In this document: in pieces, positions 34,918 through 45,774 of the stretch | How positions within the stretch are numbered: position 1 is the stretch's first letter | Layout: each line of letters starts with the position of its first letter | Source of the DNA: Pseudomonas maumuensis | GTDB lineage: Bacteria > Pseudomonadota > Gammaproteobacteria > Pseudomonadales > Pseudomonadaceae | Length of the DNA: 64,000 nt | Assembly: GCF_019139675.1 (NCBI RefSeq) | Contig: NZ_CP077077.1 | Span: 3,038,001 to 3,102,000 of the forward strand | Direction: 5' to 3' | Translations under genes and position numbers: made by a program | Notes under the pieces: model-generated | What the model saw: the letters and a program-made list of their open reading frames with translations, nothing else | Told to the model about the DNA's origin: nothing | Databases searched by the model: none

Positions 34918-35817
34918 CTATAACCCGCGCCCGCGCCTCAGCGTCTCGCTGGGCAACTCCTGGAACAACTGCCGGTAACTCTCGGAAAACCGCCCCAGGT
35001 GCCAGAACGACCAGCGCATCGCCACCTCGGCCACGGTTGCGTCACCCACCAGCAGGTCCCGCCGCGCGCCGTTCAGGCGACGCAGGCGCAACCAATGCGC
35101 CGGTGGCAGGTTGGTGAAACCTTTGAAGGCTTGCTGCAACTGACGCACGGAAACCCCGGCGACCTTGGCCAGCTGCAGCAGGTTGAGGGTTTCGTCAGGA
35201 CAGTCGGCGGCCCACTCGCTGACCCGACGCATGATCGCCCGCTCCTCGTCGCGCCGCCCCAACGCATCCCCCTGCAGATGCTGCCCGGCGTTGTCGAGGA
35301 TGAACAGGCAGTCTTCCAGCAACTGCTCGCGCAGCGCCCCGCCTTCCAGCGGGCAATCGGCCTGGCCCAGCTGGGTGAGCGTGGCGCTCAGCCAGTTGCC
35401 GAACAAGGCGTTCTGCTGGCAGGTCAACGGCACCATGAACAAGCCGCGCAGGCGTTCCAGGTCGAGGCCGTGGCTGGCCAAGAACGGCTGCTCGAATACC
35501 ACCGCCACCTCCTGGTAGTTCTCCGGGGTGATCCAGATATTGCGGCTGTCTTCATTGAGCAGGTAGAGGCTGTTTTCGCTGCGGTCGAAACAGAACGCCA
35601 GGGCGCCGCTGGGGGCGCGAAAGAACTGCTCGACCCGGGTATTCAGGCGCTCTTCATACACCTCCACGCCATCAAGGCCCAGCCAGCGCAACTGACCGTT
35701 GAAATGCCCAGGGGACATCTGCCGGTATTGCTGCTGCCAGCCGGGGGTGGCGCGGGTCTGTTCGGTCACATCGGTGGTGCGGTAATCCTGGACCTGCAAG
35801 GCGGTTGGCGTTGTCAC
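34918..35817 (-). CDS. AraC-family transcriptional regulator of the polyamine cluster (EutR-like architecture)
   Basis: 299 residues from GTG 35817, with AGGA 7 bases upstream; the protein begins VTTPTALQVQDYRTTDVTEQ. The C-terminal double HTH is seen at about 205-290: LLQLAKVAGVSVRQLQQAFK, LPPAHWLRLRRLNGARRDLL and EVAMRWSFWHLGRFSESYRQ. The N-terminal domain resembles that of EutR-type ethanolamine regulators (FNGQLRWLGLDGVEVYEERL). It is divergent from the gamma-glutamylpolyamine synthetase gene, 163 bases between starts, so it probably activates the cluster in response to a polyamine or related amine. Confidence 0.87.
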   Translation of the reverse strand: MTTPTALQVQDYRTTDVTEQTRATPGWQQQYRQMSPGHFNGQLRWLGLDGVEVYEERLNTRVEQFFRAPSGALAFCFDRSENSLYLLNEDSRNIWITPENYQEVAVVFEQPFLASHGLDLERLRGLFMVPLTCQQNALFGNWLSATLTQLGQADCPLEGGALREQLLEDCLFILDNAGQHLQGDALGRRDEERAIMRRVSEWAADCPDETLNLLQLAKVAGVSVRQLQQAFKGFTNLPPAHWLRLRRLNGARRDLLVGDATVAEVAMRWSFWHLGRFSESYRQLFQELPSETLRRGRGL

Positions 35818-35980
35818 GCGCTGTCCTAGTTGCACTCTTTTGGTGCATTCATTGCCGAAGAAAGTGGATAGATCGCCCTGGGGGCAGCGACCAAGATAGT
35901 CCTCAGCGTCACCTGTGGGAAGTGCCCCTCGGCACTGAACGCCTTGCGTCCCACCACAACTACCCAACCAAGAGGTTTGT

Positions 35981-37339
35981 ATGAACGCCCCCTTCGATCA
36001 GCTGTCCACCTGGCTGAAAGAACACCGGATCACCGAAGTCGAATGCGTGATCAGCGACCTGACCGGCATCGCCCGCGGCAAGATCGCCCCAACCGCCAAG
36101 TTCCTCCACGAGCGCGGCATGCGCCTACCCGAAAGCGTGCTGCTGCAGACCGTCACTGGCGACTATGTCGATGACGACATCTACTACAGCCTGCTCGACG
36201 CCGCCGACATCGACATGGTCTGCCGCCCCGACCCCACGGCGGTGTACCAGATCCCCTGGGCCATCGAACCGACCGCGATCGTCATCCACGACACCTTCGA
36301 CAAGCAGGGCAACCCGATCGAGCTGTCGCCGCGCAACGTGCTGAAGAAAGTGCTCAAGTTATATGCCGACAAGGGCTGGCAGCCGATCGTCGCGCCGGAG
36401 ATGGAGTTCTACCTGACCCAGCGCTGCGAGGACCCTGACCTACCGCTGCAAGTGCCGCTGGGTCGCTCGGGCCGCGCCGAAAGTGGCCGTCAGTCGTTTT
36501 CCATCGATGCCGCCAACGAATTCGACCCGCTGTTCGAGGACGTCTACGACTGGTGCGAAATCCAGGGCCTGGACCTCGACACGCTGATCCATGAAGACGG
36601 CCCGGCGCAGATGGAGATCAACTTCCGCCACGGCGACGCCCTGGACCTGGCCGACCAGATCACCGTGTTCAAGCGCACGATGCGCGAGGCGGCGCTCAAG
36701 CACAACGTCACCGCCACCTTCATGGCCAAGCCGATCACCGACGAGCCGGGCAGCGCCATGCACCTGCACCAGAGCGTGGTCGACATCGCCACCGGCAAGC
36801 CGATCTTCGCCAATGACGACGGCAGCATGAGCGAGCTGTTCCTGCACCATATCGGCGGCCTGCAGAAGTACATCCCCAAGCTGCTGCCGATGTTCGCGCC
36901 GAACGTCAACTCGTTCCGCCGCTTCCTGCCCGACACCTCGGCGCCGGTGAACGTCGAATGGGGTGAGGAAAACCGTACCGCCGGCCTGCGCGTGCCAACC
37001 TCGAGCCCCGAAGCGATGCGCGTGGAGAACCGCCTTCCGGGTGCCGACGCCAACCCGTACCTGGCCATTGCCGCGAGCCTGTTGTGCGGTTACATCGGCA
37101 TGGTCGAGAAGCTCGAGCCCAGCGCCCCGGTACAGGGCCGCGCCTATGAGCGGCGCAACCTGCGCCTGCCGATCACCATCGAGGACGCGTTACAGCACAT
37201 GGAAGACTGCGAAAAGGTGCAGCAGTACCTGGGCCAGCAGTTCGTCCAGGGCTACGTCGCGGTCAAGCGCGCCGAGCATGAAAACTTCAAGCGCGTGATC
37301 AGCTCGTGGGAGCGCGAGTTCCTGCTGTTGAGCGTGTGA
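35981..37339 (+). CDS. Glutamine synthetase-like gamma-glutamylpolyamine synthetase (PuuA/SpuI type)
   Basis: 452 residues, type-I GS fold. It joins glutamate to an amine such as putrescine at the cost of ATP, opening the gamma-glutamylation route of polyamine breakdown. Landmarks: VISDLTGIARGKIAPTAKFL near residue 25, VAPEMEFYLTQ near 130, DGPAQMEINFRHGDALDLAD near 205-225, the ATP/metal loop GSAMHLHQSV near 260, and PGADANPYLAIAASL near 355. The wide-substrate GS-like enzymes lack the adenylylation Tyr context of GlnA, as here. It is followed by a polyamine binding protein and a PuuB-like oxidase, which fixes the pathway more firmly than the sequence alone. GAGG lies 7 bases before the ATG. 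Confidence 0.9.
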   Translation: MNAPFDQLSTWLKEHRITEVECVISDLTGIARGKIAPTAKFLHERGMRLPESVLLQTVTGDYVDDDIYYSLLDAADIDMVCRPDPTAVYQIPWAIEPTAIVIHDTFDKQGNPIELSPRNVLKKVLKLYADKGWQPIVAPEMEFYLTQRCEDPDLPLQVPLGRSGRAESGRQSFSIDAANEFDPLFEDVYDWCEIQGLDLDTLIHEDGPAQMEINFRHGDALDLADQITVFKRTMREAALKHNVTATFMAKPITDEPGSAMHLHQSVVDIATGKPIFANDDGSMSELFLHHIGGLQKYIPKLLPMFAPNVNSFRRFLPDTSAPVNVEWGEENRTAGLRVPTSSPEAMRVENRLPGADANPYLAIAASLLCGYIGMVEKLEPSAPVQGRAYERRNLRLPITIEDALQHMEDCEKVQQYLGQQFVQGYVAVKRAEHENFKRVISSWEREFLLLSV

Positions 37340-37369
37340 TCCGCTTTGGGGGTGCTATGCACCCCTTTC

Positions 37370-37430
37370 GCTGGCAAGCCAGCTCCCACAACAGCAGCAC
37401 AACTCCTGTGGGAGCCGGCTTGCCGACGAT
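37370..37430. repeat. REP pair between synthetase and binding-protein genes
   Basis: CTGGCAAGCCAGCTCCCACA and TGTGGGAGCCGGCTTGCC face each other across about 20 bases. This is another common P. putida REP form (GTGGGAGCCGGCTTGCC). It lies inside the polyamine cluster and probably affects mRNA stability. Confidence 0.8.
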
Positions 37431-37437
37431 GGGCTGA

Positions 37438-38580
<1,143 letters not shown>

Positions 38581-38593
38581 GCCGAGCACACCC

Positions 38594-39889
38594 ATGCCTC
38601 ACATGACTGAACACACTGCCTCCTACTACGCCGCCTCGGCGCGCCAGGCGGCGACCTACCCCGCGCTCGACCAGGACCTGCAGGCCGATGTCTGCGTGGT
38701 CGGCGGTGGCCTGACCGGGGTCAACGCGGCCCTGGAGCTGGCCGAACGCGGCCTCTCGGTGATCCTGCTGGAGGCCCGCCGCATCGGTTGGGGCGCCAGC
38801 GGGCGCAATGGCGGGCAACTGATCCGCGGCATCGGCCATGACGTCTCGGGCTTTGCCCGGCACGTCGGCCAGGACGGCGTGCGTTACCTCAAACAGGCCG
38901 GGATCGACTCGGTGGCTCTTGTCGCCCGCCGTATCGCGCAATATGGCATCGACTGCGACCTGCGCTGGGGGTTCTGCGAGCTGGCCAATACCCCTGCCCA
39001 GTTCGCCGCATTCGAGGACGAGCAGCGCGACCTCGCCGAACTGGGCTACCCGCACGAGACCCGCCTGGTCGGCCCCGAGCGCATGCACGAGATCGTCGCC
39101 AGCGACCTGTACGCCGGTGGTCTGGTCGACATGGGCTCGGGCCATCTGCACCCGCTCGACCTGGTCCAGGGCGAAGCCCGCGCCGCCCATGGCCTGGGGG
39201 TGCGCATCTTCGAGCAGAGCCCGGTACTGCGCATCGAACATGGCAGCACGGTGACCCTGCACACCGCACGCGGCAGGGTGCGGGCGCAGAGCCTGGTACT
39301 TGGCTGCAACGCCCACCTCGACGAACTGGAGCCACGCTTGAGTGGCAAGGTGCTGCCGGCCGGCAGCTACGTGGTAGCGACCGAGCCACTGCCCGAAGGC
39401 CTGGCGCGCACGCTGATCCCGCAGAACATGGCGCTGTGCGACCAGAAAGTGGGCCTGGACTACTACCGCCTGACCGCCGACAACCGCCTGCTGTTCGGTG
39501 GCGCCTGCCACTATTCCGGCCGCGACCCCAAGGACATCGGCGCGTACATGCGGCCCAAGGTGCTCAAGGTGTTCCCGCAACTGGCCGAGGTGCGCCTGGA
39601 CTACCAGTGGGGCGGCATGATCGGCATCACCGCCAACCGCTTCCCCCAGGTCGGCCGGCTCAGCCAGCACCCCAACGTGTTCTATGCCCAGGGCTACTCC
39701 GGGCATGGCTTGAACGTCACCCACTGGACCGCGAAACTGCTCGCCGAGGCCATCGCCACCGAGCAAAGCCATGGCTTCGATGTGTTCCGCGCGGTGCCGC
39801 ACCTGACCTTCCCCGGCGGCAAGGCACTGCGCTCGCCGCTGCTGGCGCTGGGAATGCTGTGGTACCGCTTGCGCGAGGCACTGGGCTGA
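38594..39889 (+). CDS. FAD-dependent gamma-glutamylpolyamine oxidase (PuuB-like)
   Basis: 431 residues, DAO superfamily. DVCVVGGGLTGVNAALELAE at about residues 30-49 binds FAD, with the acidic end in LLEARRIGWGASGRNGGQLI. The C-terminal DYQWGGMIGITANRFPQVGR and QGYSGHGLNVTHWTAKLLAE regions are typical of PuuB and its relatives. PuuB oxidises gamma-glutamylputrescine to the aldehyde, releasing ammonia and peroxide, so this would follow the synthetase encoded two genes upstream. The gene ends 10 bases before the stop of the convergent antitoxin gene. Confidence 0.9.
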   Translation: MPHMTEHTASYYAASARQAATYPALDQDLQADVCVVGGGLTGVNAALELAERGLSVILLEARRIGWGASGRNGGQLIRGIGHDVSGFARHVGQDGVRYLKQAGIDSVALVARRIAQYGIDCDLRWGFCELANTPAQFAAFEDEQRDLAELGYPHETRLVGPERMHEIVASDLYAGGLVDMGSGHLHPLDLVQGEARAAHGLGVRIFEQSPVLRIEHGSTVTLHTARGRVRAQSLVLGCNAHLDELEPRLSGKVLPAGSYVVATEPLPEGLARTLIPQNMALCDQKVGLDYYRLTADNRLLFGGACHYSGRDPKDIGAYMRPKVLKVFPQLAEVRLDYQWGGMIGITANRFPQVGRLSQHPNVFYAQGYSGHGLNVTHWTAKLLAEAIATEQSHGFDVFRAVPHLTFPGGKALRSPLLALGMLWYRLREALG

Positions 39890-39899
39890 CGGCCCACCG

Positions 39900-40205
39900 T
39901 CAAAGGATGGCCTGCAGCCCCTTGTCGGCAATGATGTTCAGCAGCTTCAAGGCCGGCCCGGCCGGGCGTGTTTCGCCCTGTTCCCACTTGCGCACTGTCG
40001 ACGCGCTGGTGTGCAGGTGCAGGGCGAACACCGGTTGGCTGAAGTTAAGGGCTTCACGCAGGTGGCGGATGTCCTGGGCAGTGAACGCTCGCACCGGAGC
40101 CGGGCAGATCGCCTCGAAGTCCCTTAGCGTGACCTTGCCGACAGCACCGGCCTGCTCCAGGGCCGACAGGTCGGCACGCAATGACTCAATGAGTTTGCTG
40201 GTCAC
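39900..40205 (-). CDS. Antitoxin of a HigBA/RelE-type pair, Xre-family HTH
   Basis: 101 residues. C-terminal HTH_3 domain: DIRHLREALNFSQPVFALHL with recognition helix TSASTVRKWEQGETRPAG, then KLLNIIADKG. The N-terminal extension (about 40 residues, LRADLSALEQAG...) is as in HigA2/NadS-type antitoxins, which bind DNA with the HTH and the toxin with the other part. The start lies 20 bases inside the toxin gene, a toxin-first order typical of HigBA systems. It presumably autoregulates the pair. Confidence 0.85.
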   Translation of the reverse strand: MTSKLIESLRADLSALEQAGAVGKVTLRDFEAICPAPVRAFTAQDIRHLREALNFSQPVFALHLHTSASTVRKWEQGETRPAGPALKLLNIIADKGLQAIL

Positions 40206-40569
40206 AGTGGACCTCCATCAATACCCCACAGCCCAATGCCTTGGCCAGGGCGCGGGGTGACAATTCCAGAAAAACCTTGCCGGTAAACTGCAGGGCCTTT
40301 TGCTCGGCCGACGTGACATTGGCCTGGTCGCTTTTGGCGAATCCATGCAGGAACACATATCGATCTCCAATACGAGCCGACAGGAGCGTGCGATAACCAC
40401 CTCGCTTGCCACTGCAAAGGCCCGCAATGCGCTTCTTGAACAGCAAACCGCCAAGACTCGCATCAACCAGCCCGCTGTGCATCTCCAGAACTGCCCGGCA
40501 GAGCAAGTGGTCCGGCAAGCACTCCCTGGCTTGCCAGCGGGCAAACTCCCTACGCTTGTAGACATCCAT
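40186..40569 (-). CDS. Toxin of a HigBA/RelE-type pair (COG4737-like)
   Basis: 127 residues from ATG 40569 (MDVYKRREFARWQARECLPD). KKRIAGLCSGKRGGYRTLLS and DRYVFLHGFAKSDQANVTSA are the core of RelE-superfamily toxins of the COG4737/DUF1044-like type, with the conserved K-x-R-x2-G-x-G/S-G-x-R and FxxGFxK patterns. Such toxins are ribosome-dependent mRNA interferases in tested members. The strand order is toxin then antitoxin with a 20-base overlap. Alternative start at 40602 adds 11 residues (MPFTGMFRVPI). No mobile-element gene adjoins the pair. Confidence 0.83.
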   Translation of the reverse strand: MDVYKRREFARWQARECLPDHLLCRAVLEMHSGLVDASLGGLLFKKRIAGLCSGKRGGYRTLLSARIGDRYVFLHGFAKSDQANVTSAEQKALQFTGKVFLELSPRALAKALGCGVLMEVHCDQQTH

Positions 40570-40747
40570 GATCGGCACCCGAAACATACCCGTAAAGGGC
40601 ACACTTTTCCATCGCCGATGACGAATGGCTAGTCAGCCCAATCAGGTTGATCGGTGGGAAACGGCAACTCTCGAAGGCCCGGAAACTGGCCTTCGGCCCA
40701 CCACCTGCTAGCGTTGTTCTGGCCCCTTCCCTCATGGACTCGTCATC

Positions 40748-41425
40748 ATGAAGCACCTGCCTCGCACCACCCTGCTGTGCGCTGCTCTGCTGGCCCTGGT
40801 TGCCTGCTCCAGCAACCGTGTCGATCCCAAGGACTATTCCGGGTTTCTCAAGGACTACAGCCGCCTGAAGCCGGCCGAGAGCGTCTCCGGCGCGCCGGTG
40901 ATGCGCTGGATCGACCCGGACGTGAAGGCCAGCCAGTACACCAAGGTGTTCATCGAACCGAGTCAGTTCTACCCCAAGCCGCAGCCGACCAACGTGATCT
41001 CGGCGCAGACCCTGCAAGAGATCACCCGCTACTTCAACGAAGCGATGCGCCGCGAGCTGGGCAGCGTGCTCACCCTGGTCAAGGAGCCTGGCCCGAACAC
41101 CATCGTGGTGCGCCCGGCGATCACCGCGGTCTCTACCAGTACCGAAGGCCTCAAGCCCTATGAAGTGATCCCCATCGCCCTGGTCGCCGCGGCGGTCAAC
41201 ACCGCCGCCGGTGGCCGCGACCAGGCCGTGGACATCGCCGTGGAGGCGGCCTTCCTCGATGGCGCCAGCCAGAACGTGCTGGCCCAAGTGGTGCGCAAGG
41301 GCAGCGGCAAGGACCTGGAGAACGACACCACGCAGCTGACCCTGAACGACGTCAAACCGGTGCTCGATGGCTGGGCCAGCGACATGCGCCGCAGCTTCGT
41401 GGCCCTGCAGCAGAAAGCCAAGTAA
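40748..41425 (+). CDS. Lipoprotein with DUF3313 domain
   Basis: 225 residues. Lipobox LLALVACSS puts the lipidated Cys at about residue 20, followed by Ser at +2 and +3, which favours the outer membrane. The mature part (YSGFLKDYSRLKP, APVMRWIDPDVKASQYTKVF, LQEITRYFNEAMRRELG, NTIVVRPAITAVST) matches DUF3313 lipoproteins. The pattern DxDAAVEAAFLDGAS-like (DIAVEAAFLDGASQNVLAQV) is the conserved beta region. Function unknown; related proteins occur beside cell-envelope genes. The following 263 bases hold an imperfect hairpin (41483-41521) that may be its terminator. Confidence 0.85.
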   Translation: MKHLPRTTLLCAALLALVACSSNRVDPKDYSGFLKDYSRLKPAESVSGAPVMRWIDPDVKASQYTKVFIEPSQFYPKPQPTNVISAQTLQEITRYFNEAMRRELGSVLTLVKEPGPNTIVVRPAITAVSTSTEGLKPYEVIPIALVAAAVNTAAGGRDQAVDIAVEAAFLDGASQNVLAQVVRKGSGKDLENDTTQLTLNDVKPVLDGWASDMRRSFVALQQKAK

Positions 41426-41688
41426 GTGACCATCTGGTCAATGCGCGACCGCTCGTCGGACATGCTGTAAAAATGCCATCACTGCCTGGCCGGCCTGCTT
41501 AACTCAAGCGGGCTGCCAGGCAGGCGGCACCGCGTATCAGGGATGGCTGCACAAGCCGGCTGCCAACAGCCGCTCGCACCGGGCAAGCCTGTTCTCCCCG
41601 CCCGGTCTCCCACCTCCTCCGCCTCTTCGCCCGCCTGCGCCAGTCGTGGTTATCGGTATGTCATTCATCGAATGCAATGGAGGCAATC

Positions 41689-42282
41689 ATGTCTGAATCG
41701 CTGCTCGCACCGTCGGAAGGCCTTTTCCCGGTGTCCTACCTCATTGGTACCAACGCGCCAGGTGCCCCGCGCCTGCAGCTCGACCTGCTGGTCTACACGC
41801 CAGACCGCAGCGTCAACGGCCACGCGCTGATCACCCAGACCACCAACCCACCGCTGGAGCTGGCGCTGGATGTCTGGGGCACCTACAGCTACCTCACCGT
41901 GCAACCGCCAAGCGAAGGCAAGATCCTGCTGACGGTACGTGGCAACCATGGCGGCCCACACGCCAACTCGCCGGAGCAGTTCGAGCTGCGTGCGCTGCTC
42001 GACCAGGACTGGCAGAAAGGCACGGCCAGCTACCGCTACTACAACGGCCAGCGCTGGATCGAGGTGGACAACGTACCCGTCGTGCTGGAGCTCAAGCGCA
42101 TCCAGACGCTGGCGAACGTCGACCTGACGACCGAACTGCACAACGCCACCCTGGAGGCAGTGATCGCCACCGGTGATGTCGCGCAACTCAAGCACCTGGC
42201 CAGCGGTGCCGTGGGCAAAGCCCTGGACCAGGCCCTCGCCTCGACCAAAAGCCCGGCCGCCAAAGCCGCCAAGAAAGCCTGA
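41689..42282 (+). CDS. Small cytoplasmic protein, first of two tandem paralogues (DUF1842-like)
   Basis: 197 residues from ATG 41689, supported by GGAGG 6 bases upstream; an in-frame ATG 4 codons earlier is less likely. It shares with the next gene LxLDLLVxT-x(5)-V-x-G-x-A-x-I-x-QTT at about 33-60, the GxYSxLxxxP region, and DQxWxxGTASYRYxxxGxW at about 110-130. The C-terminal 65 residues (LKRIQTLANVDLTTELHNAT and a Lys/Ala-rich tail) are absent from the paralogue. I associate this pattern with DUF1842 from memory. No signal peptide. Role unknown. Confidence 0.65.
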   Translation: MSESLLAPSEGLFPVSYLIGTNAPGAPRLQLDLLVYTPDRSVNGHALITQTTNPPLELALDVWGTYSYLTVQPPSEGKILLTVRGNHGGPHANSPEQFELRALLDQDWQKGTASYRYYNGQRWIEVDNVPVVLELKRIQTLANVDLTTELHNATLEAVIATGDVAQLKHLASGAVGKALDQALASTKSPAAKAAKKA

Positions 42283-42301
42283 GCAGACAAGGAGAATCAG
42301 C

Positions 42302-42757
42302 ATGTCCTTCGGACTTTTTCATACCCGCCTGAACGTCAGCAACGGGCTGCTCGGCGCCCCGATCCTGACCCTCGACCTGCTGGTGAATACCGTGCAGAAG
42401 AAGGTCACCGGCAGGGCTTCGATCATCCAGACCACGCATCCGGTTCAGGTGTTCCACGCCAAGGTGTGGGGCGGTTACAGCGAGCTGCCGTTCGCGCCCG
42501 CGGGTAGCCCGTCGATCGTCCTGCACCTGGATGGCAGCCCAAGCGGCCCGCTCAGCCAGATTGCCCAGACCTTCCACCTGCAGGGTCTGCTCGACCAAGG
42601 CTGGAATGCCGGCACCGCCAGCTACCGCTACTTCATCAACGGCCATTGGGTCGATCAGCATGGCCGCGTGCGCAAGGCGCCGGACATCACCCACCAGGAT
42701 CAACCGCGACCAGCGGAGCGCCTGAAGGCCGCGATCAGGCACCTGGAAAGCGTCTGA
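42302..42757 (+). CDS. Small cytoplasmic protein, second of two tandem paralogues (DUF1842-like)
   Basis: 151 residues from ATG 42302 (AGGAG 7 bases upstream), 19 bases after the first paralogue. The shared core is LTLDLLVNTVQKKVTGRASI and LDQGWNAGTASYRYFINGHW, while the C-terminus VRKAPDITHQDQPRPAERLK is different and charged. The pair probably arose by duplication and is co-transcribed. A REP hairpin follows. No function can be assigned. Confidence 0.65.
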   Translation: MSFGLFHTRLNVSNGLLGAPILTLDLLVNTVQKKVTGRASIIQTTHPVQVFHAKVWGGYSELPFAPAGSPSIVLHLDGSPSGPLSQIAQTFHLQGLLDQGWNAGTASYRYFINGHWVDQHGRVRKAPDITHQDQPRPAERLKAAIRHLESV

Positions 42758-42768
42758 CCCGAGCGGTC

Positions 42769-42820
42769 CGCGGGGCAAGTCCTCCCCCACGCTTTCACGT
42801 GGGAGCGGGCTTGCCCCGCG
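42769..42820. repeat. REP hairpin between the DUF1842-like and serine permease genes
   Basis: CGCGGGGCAAGTCCTCCCCC-ACG pairs with CGTGGGAGCGGGCTTGCCCC-GCG around the loop CTTTCA, with one or two mismatches. It is between convergent genes (stops at 42757 and 42829) and can serve both as terminator. Confidence 0.85.
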
Positions 42821-42828
42821 TTCTTAGG

Positions 42829-44136
42829 TCAGGCCATGAAGCTGTAGGCGATCGCCGACAGCGTGATCAAGCCGATCAGCACCACGAACACATTCGACAG
42901 CTTGCCCGAATACTGCCGCAACGCCGGTACCTTCTGTACCGCGTACATCGGCATCAGGAACAGCAGGCAGGCGATCACCGGCCCACCGAGGCTCTCGATC
43001 AGCCCGAGGATGCTCGGGTTCAGGGTCGCCACCGCCCAGCAGGTCACCAGCATGAACAATGCGGTAGCGCGCTCCAGGCGCTTGGCCGGCCAGGTCTTGC
43101 CGCGCCCGCGCAGGCTCTTGACGATCATGCCCTGGAAGCCTTCGCTGGCACCGATGTAGTGGCCGAGGAAAGACTTGGTGATTGCCACCAGCGCGATCAG
43201 TGGCGCGACGAAGGCGATCACCGGGGTCTGGAAGTGGTTGGCCAGGTACGACAGGATCGAGATGTTCTGCGCCTTGGCCGCGGCCAGGTCCGCCGGGCTC
43301 AGGGCCAGCACGCAACTGAAGCAGAAGAACATCACTGTCAGCACCATCATCACATGGGCCGTGGCCAGGGTCCGGCCACTCTTGCGGTCGGCATCATTGC
43401 CATAGCGGTGCTTCTGGTCGACGGCGAAGGCCGAGATGATCGGCGAATGGTTGAACGAGAACACCATCACCGGAATCGCCAGCCATAAGGTCAGCAGCAG
43501 CTTCGAGGCGCTGATGCCCTCGTTGGCCTGGGCGAAGAAGGCGCCGTTCCAGTTGGGGATCAGGCTCAACGCCAGCAGCAGCAAGGAGGCGACGAAGGGA
43601 TACACCAGCACGCTCATGGCCTTGACGATGATCTGCTGGCCGCAGCGCACCACGATCATCAAGCCGCAAATCAGCAACAGCGCCAGCAGTGCCCGCGGCG
43701 GCGCACCGATATGCAACTGGTGCTCGAAGAAGCTGGTCAGGGTATTGGTCAATGCCACGCTGTAGACCAGCAGGATCGGGAAGATGGCGAAGAAGTACAG
43801 CAAGGTGATGAGCTTGCCGGCGCCTACGCCGAAGTGCTCCTCCACTACCTCGGTGATGTCCTCGTTGCCGCCTTTGCGCCCGGACAGCACGAAGCGCGTC
43901 AGGGCGCGGTGGGCGAAGAAGGTCATGGGGAAGGCCAGCAGCGCCAGGATCAGCAGCGGCCAGAAGCCCCCGACCCCGGCATTGATCGGCAGGAACAGGG
44001 TGCCGGCGCCGATCGCCGTGCCATACAGGCCCAGGGCCCAGGTGGTGTCGTGACGGTTCCAGGTGGTCGAGCCACTGGCCAAAGCCGGGGCAGCCGAATC
44101 CGCACGAACGCTCGTGGTGCTTTGTACATCAGTCAT
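42829..44136 (-). CDS. sdaC: Serine transporter, HAAAP family (SdaC-like)
   Basis: 435 residues, about 11 spans. DTTWALGLYGTAIGAGTLFL at about residues 29-48 and GGPVIACLLFLMPMYAVQKV near the C-terminus are shared with SdaC/TdcC and with the paralogue at 7403-8683. It lies 115 bases downstream of the L-serine dehydratase gene in the same direction, as in many gamma-proteobacteria, so serine is the likely cargo, taken up with protons. The leader contains an AANAANAA motif. Ribosome binding site AAGG lies 8 bases before the ATG. Confidence 0.9.
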   Translation of the reverse strand: MTDVQSTTSVRADSAAPALASGSTTWNRHDTTWALGLYGTAIGAGTLFLPINAGVGGFWPLLILALLAFPMTFFAHRALTRFVLSGRKGGNEDITEVVEEHFGVGAGKLITLLYFFAIFPILLVYSVALTNTLTSFFEHQLHIGAPPRALLALLLICGLMIVVRCGQQIIVKAMSVLVYPFVASLLLLALSLIPNWNGAFFAQANEGISASKLLLTLWLAIPVMVFSFNHSPIISAFAVDQKHRYGNDADRKSGRTLATAHVMMVLTVMFFCFSCVLALSPADLAAAKAQNISILSYLANHFQTPVIAFVAPLIALVAITKSFLGHYIGASEGFQGMIVKSLRGRGKTWPAKRLERATALFMLVTCWAVATLNPSILGLIESLGGPVIACLLFLMPMYAVQKVPALRQYSGKLSNVFVVLIGLITLSAIAYSFMA

Positions 44137-44152
44137 GGGTATCGCCTTGTAG

Positions 44153-44160
44153 TTGTTTTT
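44153..44160 (-). promoter_or_regulatory. AANAANAA (Hfq/Crc-type) motif upstream of the serine permease
   Basis: AAAAACAA on the minus strand, 16 bases before the start codon and immediately ahead of the AAGG ribosome binding site. Placement agrees with Hfq/Crc control of amino acid uptake. Confidence 0.45.
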
Positions 44161-44251
44161 GTCGCAGGTACAGCGGGTGTTGCAGGTTCAATCAGGTTTG
44201 TGCGGCACGTCGTGGCAGCGCGCCCGCTCCCACGACGTCAAAGGCTTGTTT

Positions 44252-45628
<1,377 letters not shown>

Positions 45629-45774
45629 GCTAATGCCTGACCGTGGCGGCGATCTGCGACACGCCACGGCTCTCCGGAAAATTTGAGCGGTATTGCCAAG
45701 TTGCGCGATACTGCCGCGCTCAGGCCAGCTTGACCAACGAAACTTCCTACACAAGCCTTTAGCAGGACTAAACA

